From positions 1 to 64,000 of the forward strand of contig JAPOVP010000169.1 of the NCBI GenBank assembly GCA_026708085.1: a stretch of DNA of 64,000 bases, written 5' to 3'. Source of the stretch: Caldilineaceae bacterium (GTDB taxonomy: Bacteria; Chloroflexota; Anaerolineae; Caldilineales; Caldilineaceae). A program made the translations under genes and the position numbers. The notes under the pieces were generated by a model. It saw only the letters and a program-made list of their open reading frames with translations. It did no database searches and had not been told where the DNA came from. Shown here in pieces: positions 8,041-18,350 of the stretch (its first letter is position 1; the number at the start of each line of letters is the position of its first letter).

Positions 8041-9822
8041 ATGGCTACCCTTTCCGAGAATCTGGCGAGACTCTCCAGCTCGAGCCAGAATCGCCACTTC
8101 TTATTGCGTGGTCTTAAGCGCCTTCGACCTTACTGGCGTTTGACGGTCGCCGCGTACGTTGCCCTGCTCGGCACAACTGCAATTCTCCTTGTGACGCCCC
8201 AGTTCATTCGCTGGATTGTCGACCGAGGAATCCGCCAGAACGACCTTCAGTTGCTGACCTGGTCGGTCGTGGCGCTGTTGGGGCTCACAGCCTTGCGCGG
8301 TCTGCTCACATTCTTTTCCAGCCTGTTTGCAGAAACGGCTTCACAGGGCGTGTCCTATGACCTTCGCCGCGAACTGCACGCAAAGCTCACTGAACTCTCA
8401 TTTGCCTACCACGACCGGACCGAATCGGGTCAACTCTTGTCGCGGTCGATGCAGGACGTGGAAAGGCTGCGCATGCTAACCGGCCGGTCGGTCCTGGGGC
8501 TGGCGAATGGGGTTGTTCTGCTCATCGGCTCGGCTGTGGCGCTTATCCTCATGAACCCCATTTTGGCCGTACTGGCCATGCTGACGATGCCTATACTGGC
8601 GCACCGCGCCATGAGTTTTGGCGCCTTATACCGGCCCTTGTCAATGGAGATACAGCAGCAGCTGGCCGTGCTCACGACCCGGCTGGAGCAGAATTTACGC
8701 GGCGCGCGGATTGTCAAAGCGTTCGCCCAGGAAGATGCCGAGATCGACCGATTCGAGACCGAGAATCAGAAGTGGTTCGGACTGGCCGCGGCAACTGCCC
8801 GGCTGACAGCGTTGAACATCCCCATGTTGGACCTGATAGCCAATCTCGCAACCGTGATCATCATCTGGCTGGGGGGTTATCTGGTAATCCGAGGGTCATT
8901 GACGCTGGGCGAGCTCGTGGCATTCATCACCTACCTCGCGCAGTTGACGTCTCCGATCAGGAGGCTCGGGTTTCTTATTCCTTCCATTGCTATGGCGGGT
9001 GCCTCGGCAGAGCGCGTGTTTGAGATTCTAGACGAAGAAACGCAGGTAGAGGAGGCGGTTGACGCCACTCCTCTGGGAACGATTCGCGGCCATTTGCAGT
9101 TTGAAAATGTCTCGTTCAGCTACGCCAGGCCCCACAATGTGCTGCGCGAAGTATCTTTTGAAATTGAACCCGGCCAGATCCTTGCTCTGCTCGGCCCGAC
9201 GGGATCGGGAAAGTCTTCGATCATAAACATGATTCCGCGCTTCTATGACCCGACAGAAGGGCGTATTCTGCTAGACGGCCAAGATATTCGGGGCGCAACG
9301 CTGAATTCACTGCGAAACCAGATTGGAATCGTTCTTCAGGAGTCCACTCTATTTGCTACCACCATCCGCGAAAACATTGCTTTTGGGCGGCCCGACGCCA
9401 GTGACGAGGAGGTGTTCGAAGCGGCCGAAGCGGCACAGGCCCACGAGTTCATCGAGAGTTTTCCGGACGGCTATGATACCAGAGTGGGGGAGCGAGGGGC
9501 TACCTTGTCCGGTGGACAGAGACAACGCGTAGCCATTGCCCGGACGCTGCTTACCGATCCGCGCATTCTCATCCTCGATGACGCTACTTCCAGCGTGGAC
9601 ACCCAGACCGAGCACCTGATCCAGAAGGCGCTGTCAAATCTGATGAAGGGGCGTACATCGGTCATCATTGCCCAGCGTCTCAGCACAGTACGGCAGGCCG
9701 ACCAGATCCTTATGTTGGAGAAGGGTCGAATTGCGGCGGCAGGCAAACATGTGGAGCTGTTCGAAAGGTCGGACCTGTATCGCAAAATCTACGAGGAGCA
9801 GTTGGAGAAAGTCGAGTTGTAA
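8041..9822 (+). CDS. Heterodimeric ABC exporter, degenerate-site subunit
   Basis: 593 residues: N-terminal six-helix exporter transmembrane domain and C-terminal nucleotide-binding domain. Walker A is GPTGSGKSS (385-393) and the signature is canonical LSGGQ (489-493). The catalytic Glu after Walker B is Asp (residue 514, ILILDDATSSVD), and the switch His is Gln (residue 545, IIAQRLST). Both changes mark the non-hydrolytic site of heterodimeric multidrug-type exporters such as TM287/288. The partner gene follows 45 bp downstream. The substrate is unknown; lipid, drug or peptide export are all possible. Confidence 0.9.
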   Translation: MATLSENLARLSSSSQNRHFLLRGLKRLRPYWRLTVAAYVALLGTTAILLVTPQFIRWIVDRGIRQNDLQLLTWSVVALLGLTALRGLLTFFSSLFAETASQGVSYDLRRELHAKLTELSFAYHDRTESGQLLSRSMQDVERLRMLTGRSVLGLANGVVLLIGSAVALILMNPILAVLAMLTMPILAHRAMSFGALYRPLSMEIQQQLAVLTTRLEQNLRGARIVKAFAQEDAEIDRFETENQKWFGLAAATARLTALNIPMLDLIANLATVIIIWLGGYLVIRGSLTLGELVAFITYLAQLTSPIRRLGFLIPSIAMAGASAERVFEILDEETQVEEAVDATPLGTIRGHLQFENVSFSYARPHNVLREVSFEIEPGQILALLGPTGSGKSSIINMIPRFYDPTEGRILLDGQDIRGATLNSLRNQIGIVLQESTLFATTIRENIAFGRPDASDEEVFEAAEAAQAHEFIESFPDGYDTRVGERGATLSGGQRQRVAIARTLLTDPRILILDDATSSVDTQTEHLIQKALSNLMKGRTSVIIAQRLSTVRQADQILMLEKGRIAAAGKHVELFERSDLYRKIYEEQLEKVEL

Positions 9823-9867
9823 GGCTTAGCAGAGCTGCCACTTTACAGTAAGCGGTAAACAGCGAAG

Positions 9868-11685
9868 ATGTCTATTTCAATAGGATCATCCGGACGCAGC
9901 GGCGGACCCCAGAGCCTTTTGCGGAATATGGCAAACGAGGCCGATGGCAAGGCCTTCGATGGTCAGGTGGTGGGCAGATTGCTGACCTATCTGCGGCCGC
10001 ACCGGGCGAAGATGCTGGCCGCCTTTGCGCTGATGCTTGTTGTCACAGGTACAACTCTGGGCATTCCCCTTCTGCTCAAGGTGGCGATCGATCGTTACAT
10101 TGCCTCCAAAGATCTGGGCGGACTCGCGCAGATATCGATCGTTATGGCGGTCCTGTTTCTGGCGTTGTTTGGCGCAGCGTCAGGCCAACGTTTTCTGTTG
10201 TCGTGGGTAGGGCAGAGGGTGCTTTCCACACTGCGCGGGCAACTGATGCGACACTTGCAGGCCCTTTCTCTGGGATATCATAGCCGCCATATCGTAGGGG
10301 TGACGATTTCGCGGGTCATTGGCGACGTGGCTGTGATCAACGAGCTGCTGTCGCAGGGGTTGATCACTCTCATCGGCGATATTCTGGTCCTAGTCGGCAT
10401 TATCGTGGTGATGCTGGTCCTGAGTCCTTCGCTCGCCCTTATGACGTTCAGTACCATCCCGCTGATGTTGGTGGCCACGTATTTCTTTTCTCGGAAGGCT
10501 AAGGTCGCGTTCCGGCAGACGAGACAGAGCGTGGCTGGCGTTGTAGGTACGCTTGCCGAACACCTGGCTGGGATGCGAGTCATACAGGCATTTGCGCAGG
10601 AAGAGGCGATGCGCGATCGCTTTGATGACGCCAACCAGGCAAACCGCATCGCCTATGTTGATGCGATGTCGCTTTCCTTCATTTTTCTGCCAACCGTAGA
10701 GTTTCTTGCAGTGCTGGCCACTGCCATCGTGCTGTGGTTCGGAGGCCGGGCTGTGGCGCAGGGGGGCGTGGAAATCGGTGTGCTGGTGGCCTTTCTGGCC
10801 TACGTCACCCGTTTCTTCCAGCCGATCCAGGAGTTGAGTCAGTTGTACACGACGATGCAGTCGGCAATGGCCGGTGGCGAACGTGTGTTGGAGCTTCTGG
10901 ATGCCCGCCCAGAGGTTGCCGATCCTCCGGACGGCAAGGAGATGCCAACGATACAGGGGCGCATTGAACTGCGTCGGGTTCACTTTTCTTACGGCAGCGA
11001 CGTACCGGTGTTGCACTCTGTAAACCTGGTGATCGAGGCCGGGCAGACGGTCGCCCTGGTTGGACCGACCGGCGCGGGAAAATCGACTATCGCAAATCTG
11101 GTGGCCCGGTTCTATGATGTCAGCAAGGGAAAGGTGCTGATCGACGATATTGACGTGCGAACAGTGACGCAGCAGTCGCTGCGCCGGCAGACCGGCATTG
11201 TGTCGCAGGAGCCGTTTCTGTTCGCAGGAACCGTGCTCGACAACATTCGCTTCGGTCTGCCGGACATCGAAGCCAAGGCCGTAGAAGAGGCGGCCATGCA
11301 GGCCAATGCGCACGAGTTTATCGTGGACCTGCCAAACGGCTACGAGACGGCAATCCTTGAGGGCGGAGCCAACCTGTCAATGGGCCAGCGGCAGCTGATT
11401 TGCATTGCCAGGGCAGTGCTCGCCGATCCTCGAATCCTCATTCTGGACGAAGCCACCGCCAGCGTGGATACTGCGACCGAGGCGCTGATACAGGAGGCTC
11501 TCGACCGGCTGTTGAGCAGTCGTACCGCAATCGTCATTGCCCACCGGCTGAGCACGATTCGGAAAGCCGACCTAATCTGCGCGATGCAGGAGGGTGAAAT
11601 CGTCAGCAGAGGAACCCACGACGAGTTGCTGGAGGAGGGAGGACTGTACGCTACCCTGCACCAACGGCAATTCATGGAACAGTAA
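9868..11685 (+). CDS. Heterodimeric ABC exporter, catalytic-site subunit
   Basis: 605 residues with the same architecture as the preceding gene. Walker A is GPTGAGKST (399-407), Walker B ends with the catalytic Glu (residue 528, [12 protein letters not shown]), and the switch His is intact (residue 559, IAHRLST). Its signature is LSMGQ (503-507) instead of LSGGQ. That is complementary to the changes in its partner, so one ATP site should be consensus and one degenerate. A soluble ~40-residue N-terminal extension precedes the first helix. Confidence 0.9.
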   Translation: MSISIGSSGRSGGPQSLLRNMANEADGKAFDGQVVGRLLTYLRPHRAKMLAAFALMLVVTGTTLGIPLLLKVAIDRYIASKDLGGLAQISIVMAVLFLALFGAASGQRFLLSWVGQRVLSTLRGQLMRHLQALSLGYHSRHIVGVTISRVIGDVAVINELLSQGLITLIGDILVLVGIIVVMLVLSPSLALMTFSTIPLMLVATYFFSRKAKVAFRQTRQSVAGVVGTLAEHLAGMRVIQAFAQEEAMRDRFDDANQANRIAYVDAMSLSFIFLPTVEFLAVLATAIVLWFGGRAVAQGGVEIGVLVAFLAYVTRFFQPIQELSQLYTTMQSAMAGGERVLELLDARPEVADPPDGKEMPTIQGRIELRRVHFSYGSDVPVLHSVNLVIEAGQTVALVGPTGAGKSTIANLVARFYDVSKGKVLIDDIDVRTVTQQSLRRQTGIVSQEPFLFAGTVLDNIRFGLPDIEAKAVEEAAMQANAHEFIVDLPNGYETAILEGGANLSMGQRQLICIARAVLADPRILILDEATASVDTATEALIQEALDRLLSSRTAIVIAHRLSTIRKADLICAMQEGEIVSRGTHDELLEEGGLYATLHQRQFMEQ

Positions 11686-11795
11686 TGACAAGCACGTGAG
11701 AACAAAGTTCCTCGTTCGCCCAGTAAGTGGTACGTCCGCCTAGACCTCAACGGAATTTCCAAAATCCGCCAATTGCAAGTGGGAGCGGGTGACTT

Positions 11796-13148
11796 ATGTC
11801 AACACGGCCCAATGTTCTTTTCCTCATTGCTGACGACCACCGCGCTTCAGCTATCGGGGCTTATGGGGATCCCACGGTACGGACGCCGACGCTGGACCAG
11901 CTATGCGCCGATGGGGCTTCCTTCCGCCGGAATTGCCACATGGGCGGTTTGAGCGGGGCGGTCTGTGTCCCGACACGGGCCTGCATTCACACCGGCGCGC
12001 ATGTGTTTCGCGCCTCGGTCGGTAACGACTTGAATGACCGGGAGACCCTGAATACGCTGGATCCCGGACACACGTATTTGGGCGAACTGTTCCGCCAGAA
12101 TGGATACGCCACTTTCGCCACAGGCAAGTGGCACAACGATGCCGCCAGCTTTGCCCGTTCTTTTGGCGAGGCAGAGAATGTATTTTTTGGGGGCATGGAC
12201 AGTCATTTCGCGGTACCCGTTCAGGATTTCGATCCGACCGGCGCCTACGACAAGAGCCGACAGCGGATTGGCGACCAGTTTTCGACCGACCTGTTTGGAG
12301 ATGCCGCAATTCGCTTTATTGAGCGGCAGGACGGGAGCCGCCCGTTCTTTTTGTACTGTGCCTTCACGGCGCCCCACGATCCGCGTACGCCGCCGCAGGA
12401 TTGGGCCGGGGTTTACAGGCCGGACGCGATGCCCCTGCCCGCCAACTTCGCTGGGATACATCCGTTTGACAACGGGGAGATGTGGGTACGCGATGAGAAG
12501 TTGGCCGAATTCCCGCGTACCGCGGAGGACACGCGGCGGCATATTGCCGAGTATTACGGCATGATCTCAGATATGGACGAGAAGATCGGTGAGATGCTGG
12601 CGGCGCTGGCGAGCAATGGGTTGGTGGAGGACACGATCGTCGTATATACCGCGGACCACGGGCTGTCTGTCGGCCAGCACGGCCTATTGGGAAAGCAAAA
12701 CTTGTACGATCACAGTGTGCGCGTACCTTTGGTGCTGCGGGGGCCCGGAGTGCCTGAAGGCAAGCAGATAGAGGCGCTTACGCACACATATGATGTGTAT
12801 CCGACTCTATGTGAACTCGCGGGGTTGGAGATTCCAGCAAGTGCGGATGCGAAATCTCTCTTGCCGCTGATGGAGGGAACTGTCACCGATACCAGACAGT
12901 ATCTGCATTCGGTTTACAAGCACGTCCAGCGGATGACCCAGGATGGGGAGTGGAAACTAATCTCATACCGCCGCGACGGAGACCAGGGAAGCGATCGAAC
13001 GCAGCTTTTTCACCTCACATCCGACCCATGGGAGTTGAACGATCGCTCAGAAGATGCGGGTGCAGAGGCCGAAAGGAAACGTCTGGAGAATGAGCTGGCC
13101 CAATGGCAGGAGGAAATGGGGGATCCCGTTTTCAGTACGGAGGCGTAG
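11796..13148 (+). CDS. Sulfatase (FGly type)
   Basis: 450 residues, sulfatase/alkaline-phosphatase superfamily. The N-terminal metal site (NVLFLIADDHR) and the formylglycine motif Cys57-V-P-T-Arg61 are intact, so it should be an active sulfate-ester hydrolase after Cys oxidation by a formylglycine-generating enzyme. YTADHGLSVGQHGLLGKQNL carries the second metal cluster. No signal peptide is seen. The gene starts ~110 bp after the exporter pair. Its last 17 bases overlap the end of the convergent gene at 13132. The sulfated substrate is unknown. Confidence 0.85.
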   Translation: MSTRPNVLFLIADDHRASAIGAYGDPTVRTPTLDQLCADGASFRRNCHMGGLSGAVCVPTRACIHTGAHVFRASVGNDLNDRETLNTLDPGHTYLGELFRQNGYATFATGKWHNDAASFARSFGEAENVFFGGMDSHFAVPVQDFDPTGAYDKSRQRIGDQFSTDLFGDAAIRFIERQDGSRPFFLYCAFTAPHDPRTPPQDWAGVYRPDAMPLPANFAGIHPFDNGEMWVRDEKLAEFPRTAEDTRRHIAEYYGMISDMDEKIGEMLAALASNGLVEDTIVVYTADHGLSVGQHGLLGKQNLYDHSVRVPLVLRGPGVPEGKQIEALTHTYDVYPTLCELAGLEIPASADAKSLLPLMEGTVTDTRQYLHSVYKHVQRMTQDGEWKLISYRRDGDQGSDRTQLFHLTSDPWELNDRSEDAGAEAERKRLENELAQWQEEMGDPVFSTEA

Positions 13149-14013
13149 GGGGGAACCCGTTGCTTCCCTGTGGCATGCGCCCACTTGACATTATGAGCCG
13201 GTAACCACTTTCAAGAACTCTCTTTTGAACCGCAGGACGGATCCTGTAACAGAAGCAGACTGGAACGATTTCGCCCTCCAAATGTGAGCCGGCACGTTCC
13301 ACCAACCTGGAGAAACGGTCCAAGTCCCGCATCGTCAGATTGAACTTTACTTCTCCCACGATCCATAGAGTGGAGTCAGGTCGGGACGGGTCATACGCTT
13401 TGCCAAAGGCGTCGATCTCCTCATCAACGCCATCTCTAGTCTGCCAGACCCGGCTCAACTCTTCGACCTGCCAGCCCAGTTCCCGATGCAGCGCGTCTTC
13501 GATCACGATTGCGGCTACATCTTCCAGGTCGCCGCCTAACCGATTGCTTAAACCGCCCACTTCTCGAGCCAAGCTCTGCACAGCGGTTTCGGTTCGACGT
13601 TGTGCTTCTCCCAACTCGTCAACTCTCTGCTCAGTACGCTGCTGCGCCTCCGCAAGCTGTTCGACGCGTTGCTCAGTGCGCTGCTGCGCCTCCGCAAGCT
13701 GTTCGACGCGTTGCTCAGTGCGCTGCTGCGCCTCCGCAAGCTGTTCGACGCGTTGCTCAGTGCGCTGCTGCGCCTCCGCAAGCTGTTCGACGCGTTGCTC
13801 AGTGCGCTGCTGCGCCTCCGCAAGCTGTTCGACGCGTTGCTCAGTGCGCTGCTGCGTTTCTCCTAAATCGCGGACGATCTCCTTGAGTTCACTGAAATCC
13901 TCGCGACGTACAAGGTCGTTATATGAACTGTAAATGACTTCCGCCAATACTTGCGCCTGACTTTCGTCAAAGACTGCTGAAAGTCGCTCCAGCATATGAA
14001 TACGATCCGCCAT
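13132..14013 (-). CDS. Coiled-coil protein with PD-(D/E)XK-like C-terminus
   Basis: 293 residues. After ~50 residues comes a coiled coil (~52-150) built from a 14-residue unit (EQLAEAQQRTEQRV), encoded by five perfect 42-bp repeats. The C-terminal domain has Asp201 in EIDAFG and Glu221-x-Lys223 in GEVKF, the residue pattern of PD-(D/E)XK nuclease folds, and resembles DUF3782-type proteins. The ATG at 14013 is chosen because the likely promoter at 14062-14070 lies downstream of the longer in-frame start at 14073. The function is unknown. The gene is convergent with the sulfatase. Confidence 0.7.
   Translation of the reverse strand: MADRIHMLERLSAVFDESQAQVLAEVIYSSYNDLVRREDFSELKEIVRDLGETQQRTEQRVEQLAEAQQRTEQRVEQLAEAQQRTEQRVEQLAEAQQRTEQRVEQLAEAQQRTEQRVEQLAEAQQRTEQRVDELGEAQRRTETAVQSLAREVGGLSNRLGGDLEDVAAIVIEDALHRELGWQVEELSRVWQTRDGVDEEIDAFGKAYDPSRPDSTLWIVGEVKFNLTMRDLDRFSRLVERAGSHLEGEIVPVCFCYRIRPAVQKRVLESGYRLIMSSGRMPQGSNGFPPTPPY
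13639..13848. repeat. Five perfect 42-bp tandem repeats
   Basis: The unit beginning CTGCTGCGCCTCCGCAAGCT is repeated five times without a mismatch. It encodes two heptads per copy on the minus strand. A diverged partial unit flanks each side. Because 42 is a multiple of three and the unit lacks stops, several frames on both strands stay open across the array, which creates spurious ORFs. Perfect identity suggests recent expansion by slippage or recombination. Confidence 0.95.
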
Positions 14014-14061
14014 TCTATGCAGTCTCCAAGTTTTCTCATAGACCGTGCTAAACCATAGAGG

Positions 14062-14070
14062 ATTATAGCA
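14062..14070 (-). promoter_or_regulatory. Extended -10 promoter of the coiled-coil gene
   Basis: On the minus strand the sequence reads TGCTATAAT, a perfect -10 hexamer with the TGn extension that can replace a -35 box. Transcription would start near 14055, about 40 bases before the ATG at 14013. Confidence 0.55.
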
Positions 14071-14319
14071 CATACGCTCGGGTATTGCCGTATCTCAATC
14101 GCAAACACCTGATGTCAATGTTGAGCAGACCTGAGGAGAGTCGGGGAAAGAAAAACCTGTAGAATTGCAGAAGTATTATCCACCGCGCGCTGAAAGTAAG
14201 ACCGCGCCGCGGGGCTCTTTGCTTTAGACGCGGACAATACCTTCTATGCCACTACGTACGAGGTTTTTCAGAAGAGTTGGGCAGTTTCAGGATTCCGTGC
14301 ACATTGCACTAATCAGAAG

Positions 14320-14347
14320 TTGCATAACTCCTTAATGTGCATATAAT
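14320..14347 (+). promoter_or_regulatory. Promoter of the ilvBNC-leuA operon
   Basis: TTGCAT (14320-14325) and a perfect TATAAT (14342-14347) are 16 bases apart. The expected start near 14354 lies ~45 bases before the leader-peptide ATG. The stretch between the coiled-coil promoter and this one (14071-14319) holds no other recognisable feature. Confidence 0.7.
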
Positions 14348-14398
14348 AGGGCGAAGGAATTGAGTGGCAACTGCATTTGCAGCCCTTAACTGCTGAAA

Positions 14399-14491
14399 AT
14401 GAGTAGTTTTTCTGTGTTGAACCTGCTTATTAGCCTTAGAGTCCTTCTTCTCGGCCTTGTAGCCCTTCTTGTAAGCGGCTCTCGGCCTTGA
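14399..14491 (+). CDS. Branched-chain amino acid leader peptide
   Basis: A 30-residue frame from ATG to TGA with 10 Leu, 4 Val and 1 Ile, so half of all residues are the end products of the downstream operon. Seven of the ten Leu codons are CTT, which is uncommon in the neighbouring genes and should make translation sensitive to charged tRNA-Leu. The stop codon lies two bases before the 5' strand of an antiterminator. By analogy with known ilv leaders it acts as a translation sensor in cis and needs no stable product. Confidence 0.8.
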   Translation: MSSFSVLNLLISLRVLLLGLVALLVSGSRP

Positions 14492-14493
14492 AT

Positions 14494-14577
14494 GGTTGGC
14501 GAAGGCAGGGGTCCAGAACAGCGGACTCCATGCTCAGGTCAGTGCAGACCCTTCCTCAACCGGGAAGGGTTTTTCTT
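14494..14577 (+). terminator. ilvB attenuator: antiterminator and intrinsic terminator
   Basis: The terminator is ACCCTTCC (14548-14555) and GGAAGGGT (14563-14570), eight perfect pairs with a 7-nt loop and a T-rich tail to 14577. The competing fold pairs GGTTG (14494-14498) with CAACC (14557-14561) and GAAGG (14501-14505) with CCTTC (14550-14554). That consumes the terminator left arm and loop. A third hairpin, GGGGTCC (14508-14514) with GGACTCC (14523-14529), can form between them. Confidence 0.8.
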
Positions 14578-14717
14578 TAGTTGGAGATCGGGTGTCAGGG
14601 AACAACCACGGTCTGCGTAGCATCTCAGGAGTACCCGAGCAGGATCGCGGACGCCCGTGCAAGCGGATATGACAGACGATCCGAACAGTTTGTTAGCAAG
14701 GTAGCAGGAGGATAAGG

Positions 14718-16508
14718 ATGGCACTAGCCAAGAGAGAACCGGCAAACAGTGGATACGACCTGGGCCCCCAGGAGATGACAGGGTCAGAAATGATCTGGGA
14801 ATCCTTGCTGCGAGAGGGCGTCAGAATTGTCTTTGGCCACCCTGGCGGAGCAATTCTGCCAGCCTACGACGCCCTGGCTGAGTACGAAGCGGATGGCCGC
14901 ATTCATCACGTGCTCGTACGCCACGAACAGTGCGCGGCGCACATGGCCGACGGTTTTGCCAGGGCCACGGGTGATGTAGGGGTGTGTATTGTGACGAGCG
15001 GTCCCGGGGCGACAAACCTTGTCACCGGGCTGGCAACGGCCCAGATGGACAGCGTGCCCGTTGTGGCGATAACCGGCCAGGTCCCGACCAACTTGCTGGG
15101 TACGGACGCGTTTCAGGAGTCGGACGTTGTAGGCGTCTCACAGCCGGTCTGCAAACACAACTATCTGGTGACCGATATTGCGGAGTTGCCGCTGGTGATG
15201 AAAGAGGCCTTTTACATCGCCCGCGAAGGCCGGCCGGGTGTTGTGCTGGTCGACATCTGCAAGGATGTTCAGATTGAGTCCGGCACATTTCGTTATGATT
15301 TCGAGATTAACCTGCCTGGTTTCGAGCCGTGGCCGGAATACAGTCCCGATGACGTGCGTGAGGCGGCTGACCTGCTGAACGAGTCCGAGCGCCCGCTGAT
15401 TCTTGCTGGTCACGGTGTGCATCTTTCAAACACCAGCGAAGAGCTGCTGCAACTGGTCGAGAAGGCCGGCATACCAGTGGTAACGACTCTGCTCGGTACG
15501 GGCAACATCCCTGAGACGCACCCGTTAAGCCTGGGAATGGGGGGAATGCACGGTGAGGCGTTCGCAAATCGGGCTGTACAGGCCTGCGATGTGCTGGTTG
15601 CCATGGGCATGCGCTTCGACGACAGAATCACCGGACGGCTAGACCGATTCGCGGCTAACGCCAAGATTATTCACTTTGAACTCGACCGGGCTGAAGTCGG
15701 CAAGAACATTGTTCCCGACGTGGCCGTCGTAGGGGACCTGGCGGACACACTTCCGGCTTTCCTTCCTCAGGTCGAAGAACGGCGCCACCAGGAATGGGTA
15801 GATACGCTGAATGAGTGGCGTTCTGAGACCGATGAGGCTGACATCATTCAATTTGAGGTCGAGGAGTTGATTCCTCCCTTTGTGATTCGACAACTCTGGC
15901 ATGCTACCGAGCAGACTGAGAAGCGGGTCATCGTCGTCACCGACGTTGGCCAGCACCAGATGTGGGAGAGCCAGTACTATATTCACGAACACGCCGGGAT
16001 GCTGCTTACAAGCGGCGGCCTCGGGACGATGGGATACGCTCTGCCGGCGGCATTAGGGGCGCAGATGTCCGACCCGGATGCGCTGGTCTGGTGTGTGGCC
16101 GGCGACGGCGGGTTCCAGATGACTTTGCAGGAACTGGCCACCATCCAGCAAGAGAAGCTGCCGGTCAAGATCGCCATTATCAATAACGGGTTCCTGGGCA
16201 TGGTACGCCAGTGGCAGCAGATATTCTATGACAAGCGCTATGTGGGCACACCGATTCTGTCGCCGGACTACGTCAAGCTTGCCGATGCTTACGACATTCC
16301 CGCTGCCGTGGTTCGACATCCCAGCGAGGTTGTGCCGGTACTAGAGCAGGCGCATGCCACCGATGGGCCGTTCCTCGTCGATTTCCAGGTGAAAGAGGAA
16401 GTTAACGTCTATCCGATGGTGGCGCCGGGCGCCGCGGTGGACGAACTGATTCGGCGACCGAAGCCGGGTTACGTACAGGGATACAGCGGAGTGCAGCCGA
16501 GTTGGTAG
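14718..16508 (+). CDS. ilvB: Acetolactate synthase large subunit
   Basis: 596 residues, the catalytic thiamine-diphosphate subunit making acetolactate (Val/Leu) or acetohydroxybutyrate (Ile). The N-terminus has [14 protein letters not shown] and the catalytic Glu in [19 protein letters not shown]. The C-terminal ThDP-binding motif runs from [12 protein letters not shown] to NNGFLG. AGGAGGATAAGG directly precedes the ATG. It lies behind the attenuator, with ilvN 91 bp downstream. The ~20-residue N-terminal extension before the PYR domain is ordinary for the family. Confidence 0.95.
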   Translation: MALAKREPANSGYDLGPQEMTGSEMIWESLLREGVRIVFGHPGGAILPAYDALAEYEADGRIHHVLVRHEQCAAHMADGFARATGDVGVCIVTSGPGATNLVTGLATAQMDSVPVVAITGQVPTNLLGTDAFQESDVVGVSQPVCKHNYLVTDIAELPLVMKEAFYIAREGRPGVVLVDICKDVQIESGTFRYDFEINLPGFEPWPEYSPDDVREAADLLNESERPLILAGHGVHLSNTSEELLQLVEKAGIPVVTTLLGTGNIPETHPLSLGMGGMHGEAFANRAVQACDVLVAMGMRFDDRITGRLDRFAANAKIIHFELDRAEVGKNIVPDVAVVGDLADTLPAFLPQVEERRHQEWVDTLNEWRSETDEADIIQFEVEELIPPFVIRQLWHATEQTEKRVIVVTDVGQHQMWESQYYIHEHAGMLLTSGGLGTMGYALPAALGAQMSDPDALVWCVAGDGGFQMTLQELATIQQEKLPVKIAIINNGFLGMVRQWQQIFYDKRYVGTPILSPDYVKLADAYDIPAAVVRHPSEVVPVLEQAHATDGPFLVDFQVKEEVNVYPMVAPGAAVDELIRRPKPGYVQGYSGVQPSW

Positions 16509-16599
16509 TGTTATGCCGTTGATGCGACGGCAGCTCGCGAGTGCCCGACTTTTTGGGGCCATCTGAATCTGAGGAGCAGAATCGCCACAGGGGAGACCA

Positions 16600-17160
16600 A
16601 TGCAATATACACTTGTCGCCTGGATGCGCGATAAGCCCGGCGTTTTGAACCGGGTGTCCGGAATGCTGCGCAGGCGTAACTTCAACATCGACAGTCTCCA
16701 GGTCAGCCATAGCGAGACGCCGGGTATCAGCCGCATGACGTTCGTGGTGGACGGTGACGAACGGGTGGCAGACCAGGTCGTTAAACAGCTGCGCAAGGTC
16801 GTGGACGTTACTGCGGTGGAGGATATAACGAACCGGCTGGCTATTTTGCGCGAGCTGGCGCTGATTCGGGTTCGGACGACGCCGGCGACGCGCGGGGAGA
16901 TAATGCAGTTCGCTGAAATCTACCGGGCCCAGATCGTCGACGTCAACGCCGAGAATCTGGTGGTGCAGGCGGTTGGCACGGAAGACAAAGTGGATTCGCT
17001 GATCGAACTGCTGCGCCCATTCGGCATCGAGGAGATGGTGCGGACAGGCCGCGTCGCGCTGTGCCGCGGTGACGAAAGGCCAAAGCGGAGTAAGCCGGCG
17101 ACGTCGATATTCAAGGCGGCGGCAAGCCTCAACGGCAGCGGGCACGGAGACCCGAAGTAG
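16600..17160 (+). CDS. ilvN: Acetolactate synthase regulatory subunit
   Basis: 186 residues. An N-terminal ACT domain ([20 protein letters not shown], then [10 protein letters not shown]) should bind valine for feedback control, and the C-terminal small-subunit domain activates IlvB. Both domains are complete. AGGGGAGACC precedes the ATG. It sits between ilvB and ilvC on one strand, so the three should be made together. The final ~20 residues (after [10 protein letters not shown]) are polar and poorly conserved. Confidence 0.93.
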   Translation: MQYTLVAWMRDKPGVLNRVSGMLRRRNFNIDSLQVSHSETPGISRMTFVVDGDERVADQVVKQLRKVVDVTAVEDITNRLAILRELALIRVRTTPATRGEIMQFAEIYRAQIVDVNAENLVVQAVGTEDKVDSLIELLRPFGIEEMVRTGRVALCRGDERPKRSKPATSIFKAAASLNGSGHGDPK

Positions 17161-17309
17161 CGCGCGAGCACAGGGCGGAACGGTTAGGCCTGAGGTTCGG
17201 GTAGACGCAGTGAACAGTTCGCGGTCCTGTCCTTCGATGGCAGGTGCGGCAGCAGTGTGCAGCAAAGAAGCAAACAAAATACCAGAAAATCAGATTCTCG
17301 GAGGGGAAT

Positions 17310-18311
17310 GTGGCAACGATCTATTATGAGAATGACGCTGACATGGCGCGATTGGAAGGCAAGAAGATCGCGGTGATCGGCTACGGCAGCCAGGGCCATG
17401 CCCACGCTTTGAACATGAAGGACAGCGGCCAGGACGTACGGATTGGGTTGCACGAAGGCAGCCGCAGTAAGGCCAAGGCCGAAGCCGATGGTTTGCGGGT
17501 CGTAAGTGTGGCGGACGCGGCTCGCGAAGCCGATATGATCATGGTCGTCATTCCCGACCCGATCCAGGGCAAAGTATACGAGGAGCAGATCCAGCCGAAC
17601 CTGGAGCCAGGAAACACGCTGATGTTCGCGCACGGTTTCAATGTACGCTACGGCTTTATCGTTGCGCCGGATGACGTGGACGTGTCGATGGTCGCGCCGA
17701 AGGCCCCCGGCCACCGCGTGCGGGAGGTCTTTACCGAGGGATCCGGTGTGCCTGCCCTGGTCGCCATCCACCAGGACGCCTCCGGCAATGCCCTGGCCAA
17801 CGCGCTCGCCTATGCCAAGGCGATCGGTTCGGCGCGCGCAGGTGTTCTGGAGACTACTTTTGCCGAGGAGACGGAGACCGACCTGTTCGGCGAGCAGACC
17901 GTCCTTTGCGGCGGCGTCAGCGAACTGATCAAGGCCGGATTCGAGATACTTGTCGATGCCGGTTACCAGCCTGAAATCGCCTATTTCGAATGCCTGCATG
18001 AACTCAAACTTATCGTGGACCTTATGTATCAGGGCGGGTTGAACTACATGCGATACAGCGTAAGTGATACTGCGGAATGGGGCGACTATAAGAGCGGCCA
18101 ACGTGTCATTACTGACGAGACCAAAGAGTCGATGCGGAAGATTCTGGCGGATGTCCAGTCAGGAGCATTTGCTGAGGAGTGGATGGACGAGTATCACGGC
18201 GGCGGCAAGGTCTACTACGAGAGGCGCCGTAACGAGCAGAGTCAGCAGTTGGAAAACGTAGGCAAGGAACTGCGCAGGATGATGACCTTCCTGGACGCAA
18301 AGGAAATCTAG
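17310..18311 (+). CDS. ilvC: Ketol-acid reductoisomerase (class I)
   Basis: 333 residues from the GTG at 17310, the standard class I length. It converts acetolactate to dihydroxyisovalerate with NADPH and Mg. [12 protein letters not shown] is the nucleotide-binding motif and the C-terminal all-helical domain includes [16 protein letters not shown] at 17300-17306 supports GTG. An upstream in-frame ATG at 17244 would add 22 residues unlike any family N-terminus. An overlapping ATG at 17309 is out of frame. Confidence 0.94.
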   Translation: MATIYYENDADMARLEGKKIAVIGYGSQGHAHALNMKDSGQDVRIGLHEGSRSKAKAEADGLRVVSVADAAREADMIMVVIPDPIQGKVYEEQIQPNLEPGNTLMFAHGFNVRYGFIVAPDDVDVSMVAPKAPGHRVREVFTEGSGVPALVAIHQDASGNALANALAYAKAIGSARAGVLETTFAEETETDLFGEQTVLCGGVSELIKAGFEILVDAGYQPEIAYFECLHELKLIVDLMYQGGLNYMRYSVSDTAEWGDYKSGQRVITDETKESMRKILADVQSGAFAEEWMDEYHGGGKVYYERRRNEQSQQLENVGKELRRMMTFLDAKEI

Positions 18312-18350
18312 GCGTTTGGAGACAGGCCTGAATTAACGGGAAAGGGGGTG

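Noticed and set aside
10390-11313. Minus-strand 307-residue ORF inside the ABC exporter
   Set aside because: Shadow of a gene with intact Walker and signature motifs.
13639-13848. Possible CRISPR array
   Set aside because: Repeats are contiguous, coding, and have no unique spacers.
13340-13933. Plus-strand ORFs across the 42-bp repeats
   Set aside because: They arise because the stop-free repeat unit keeps several frames open; the minus-strand frame has heptad periodicity, a promoter and a domain-like C-terminus.
16515-16531. GCCGT/ACGGC hairpin between ilvB and ilvN as a terminator
   Set aside because: Only five pairs and no T run; genes are clearly one operon.
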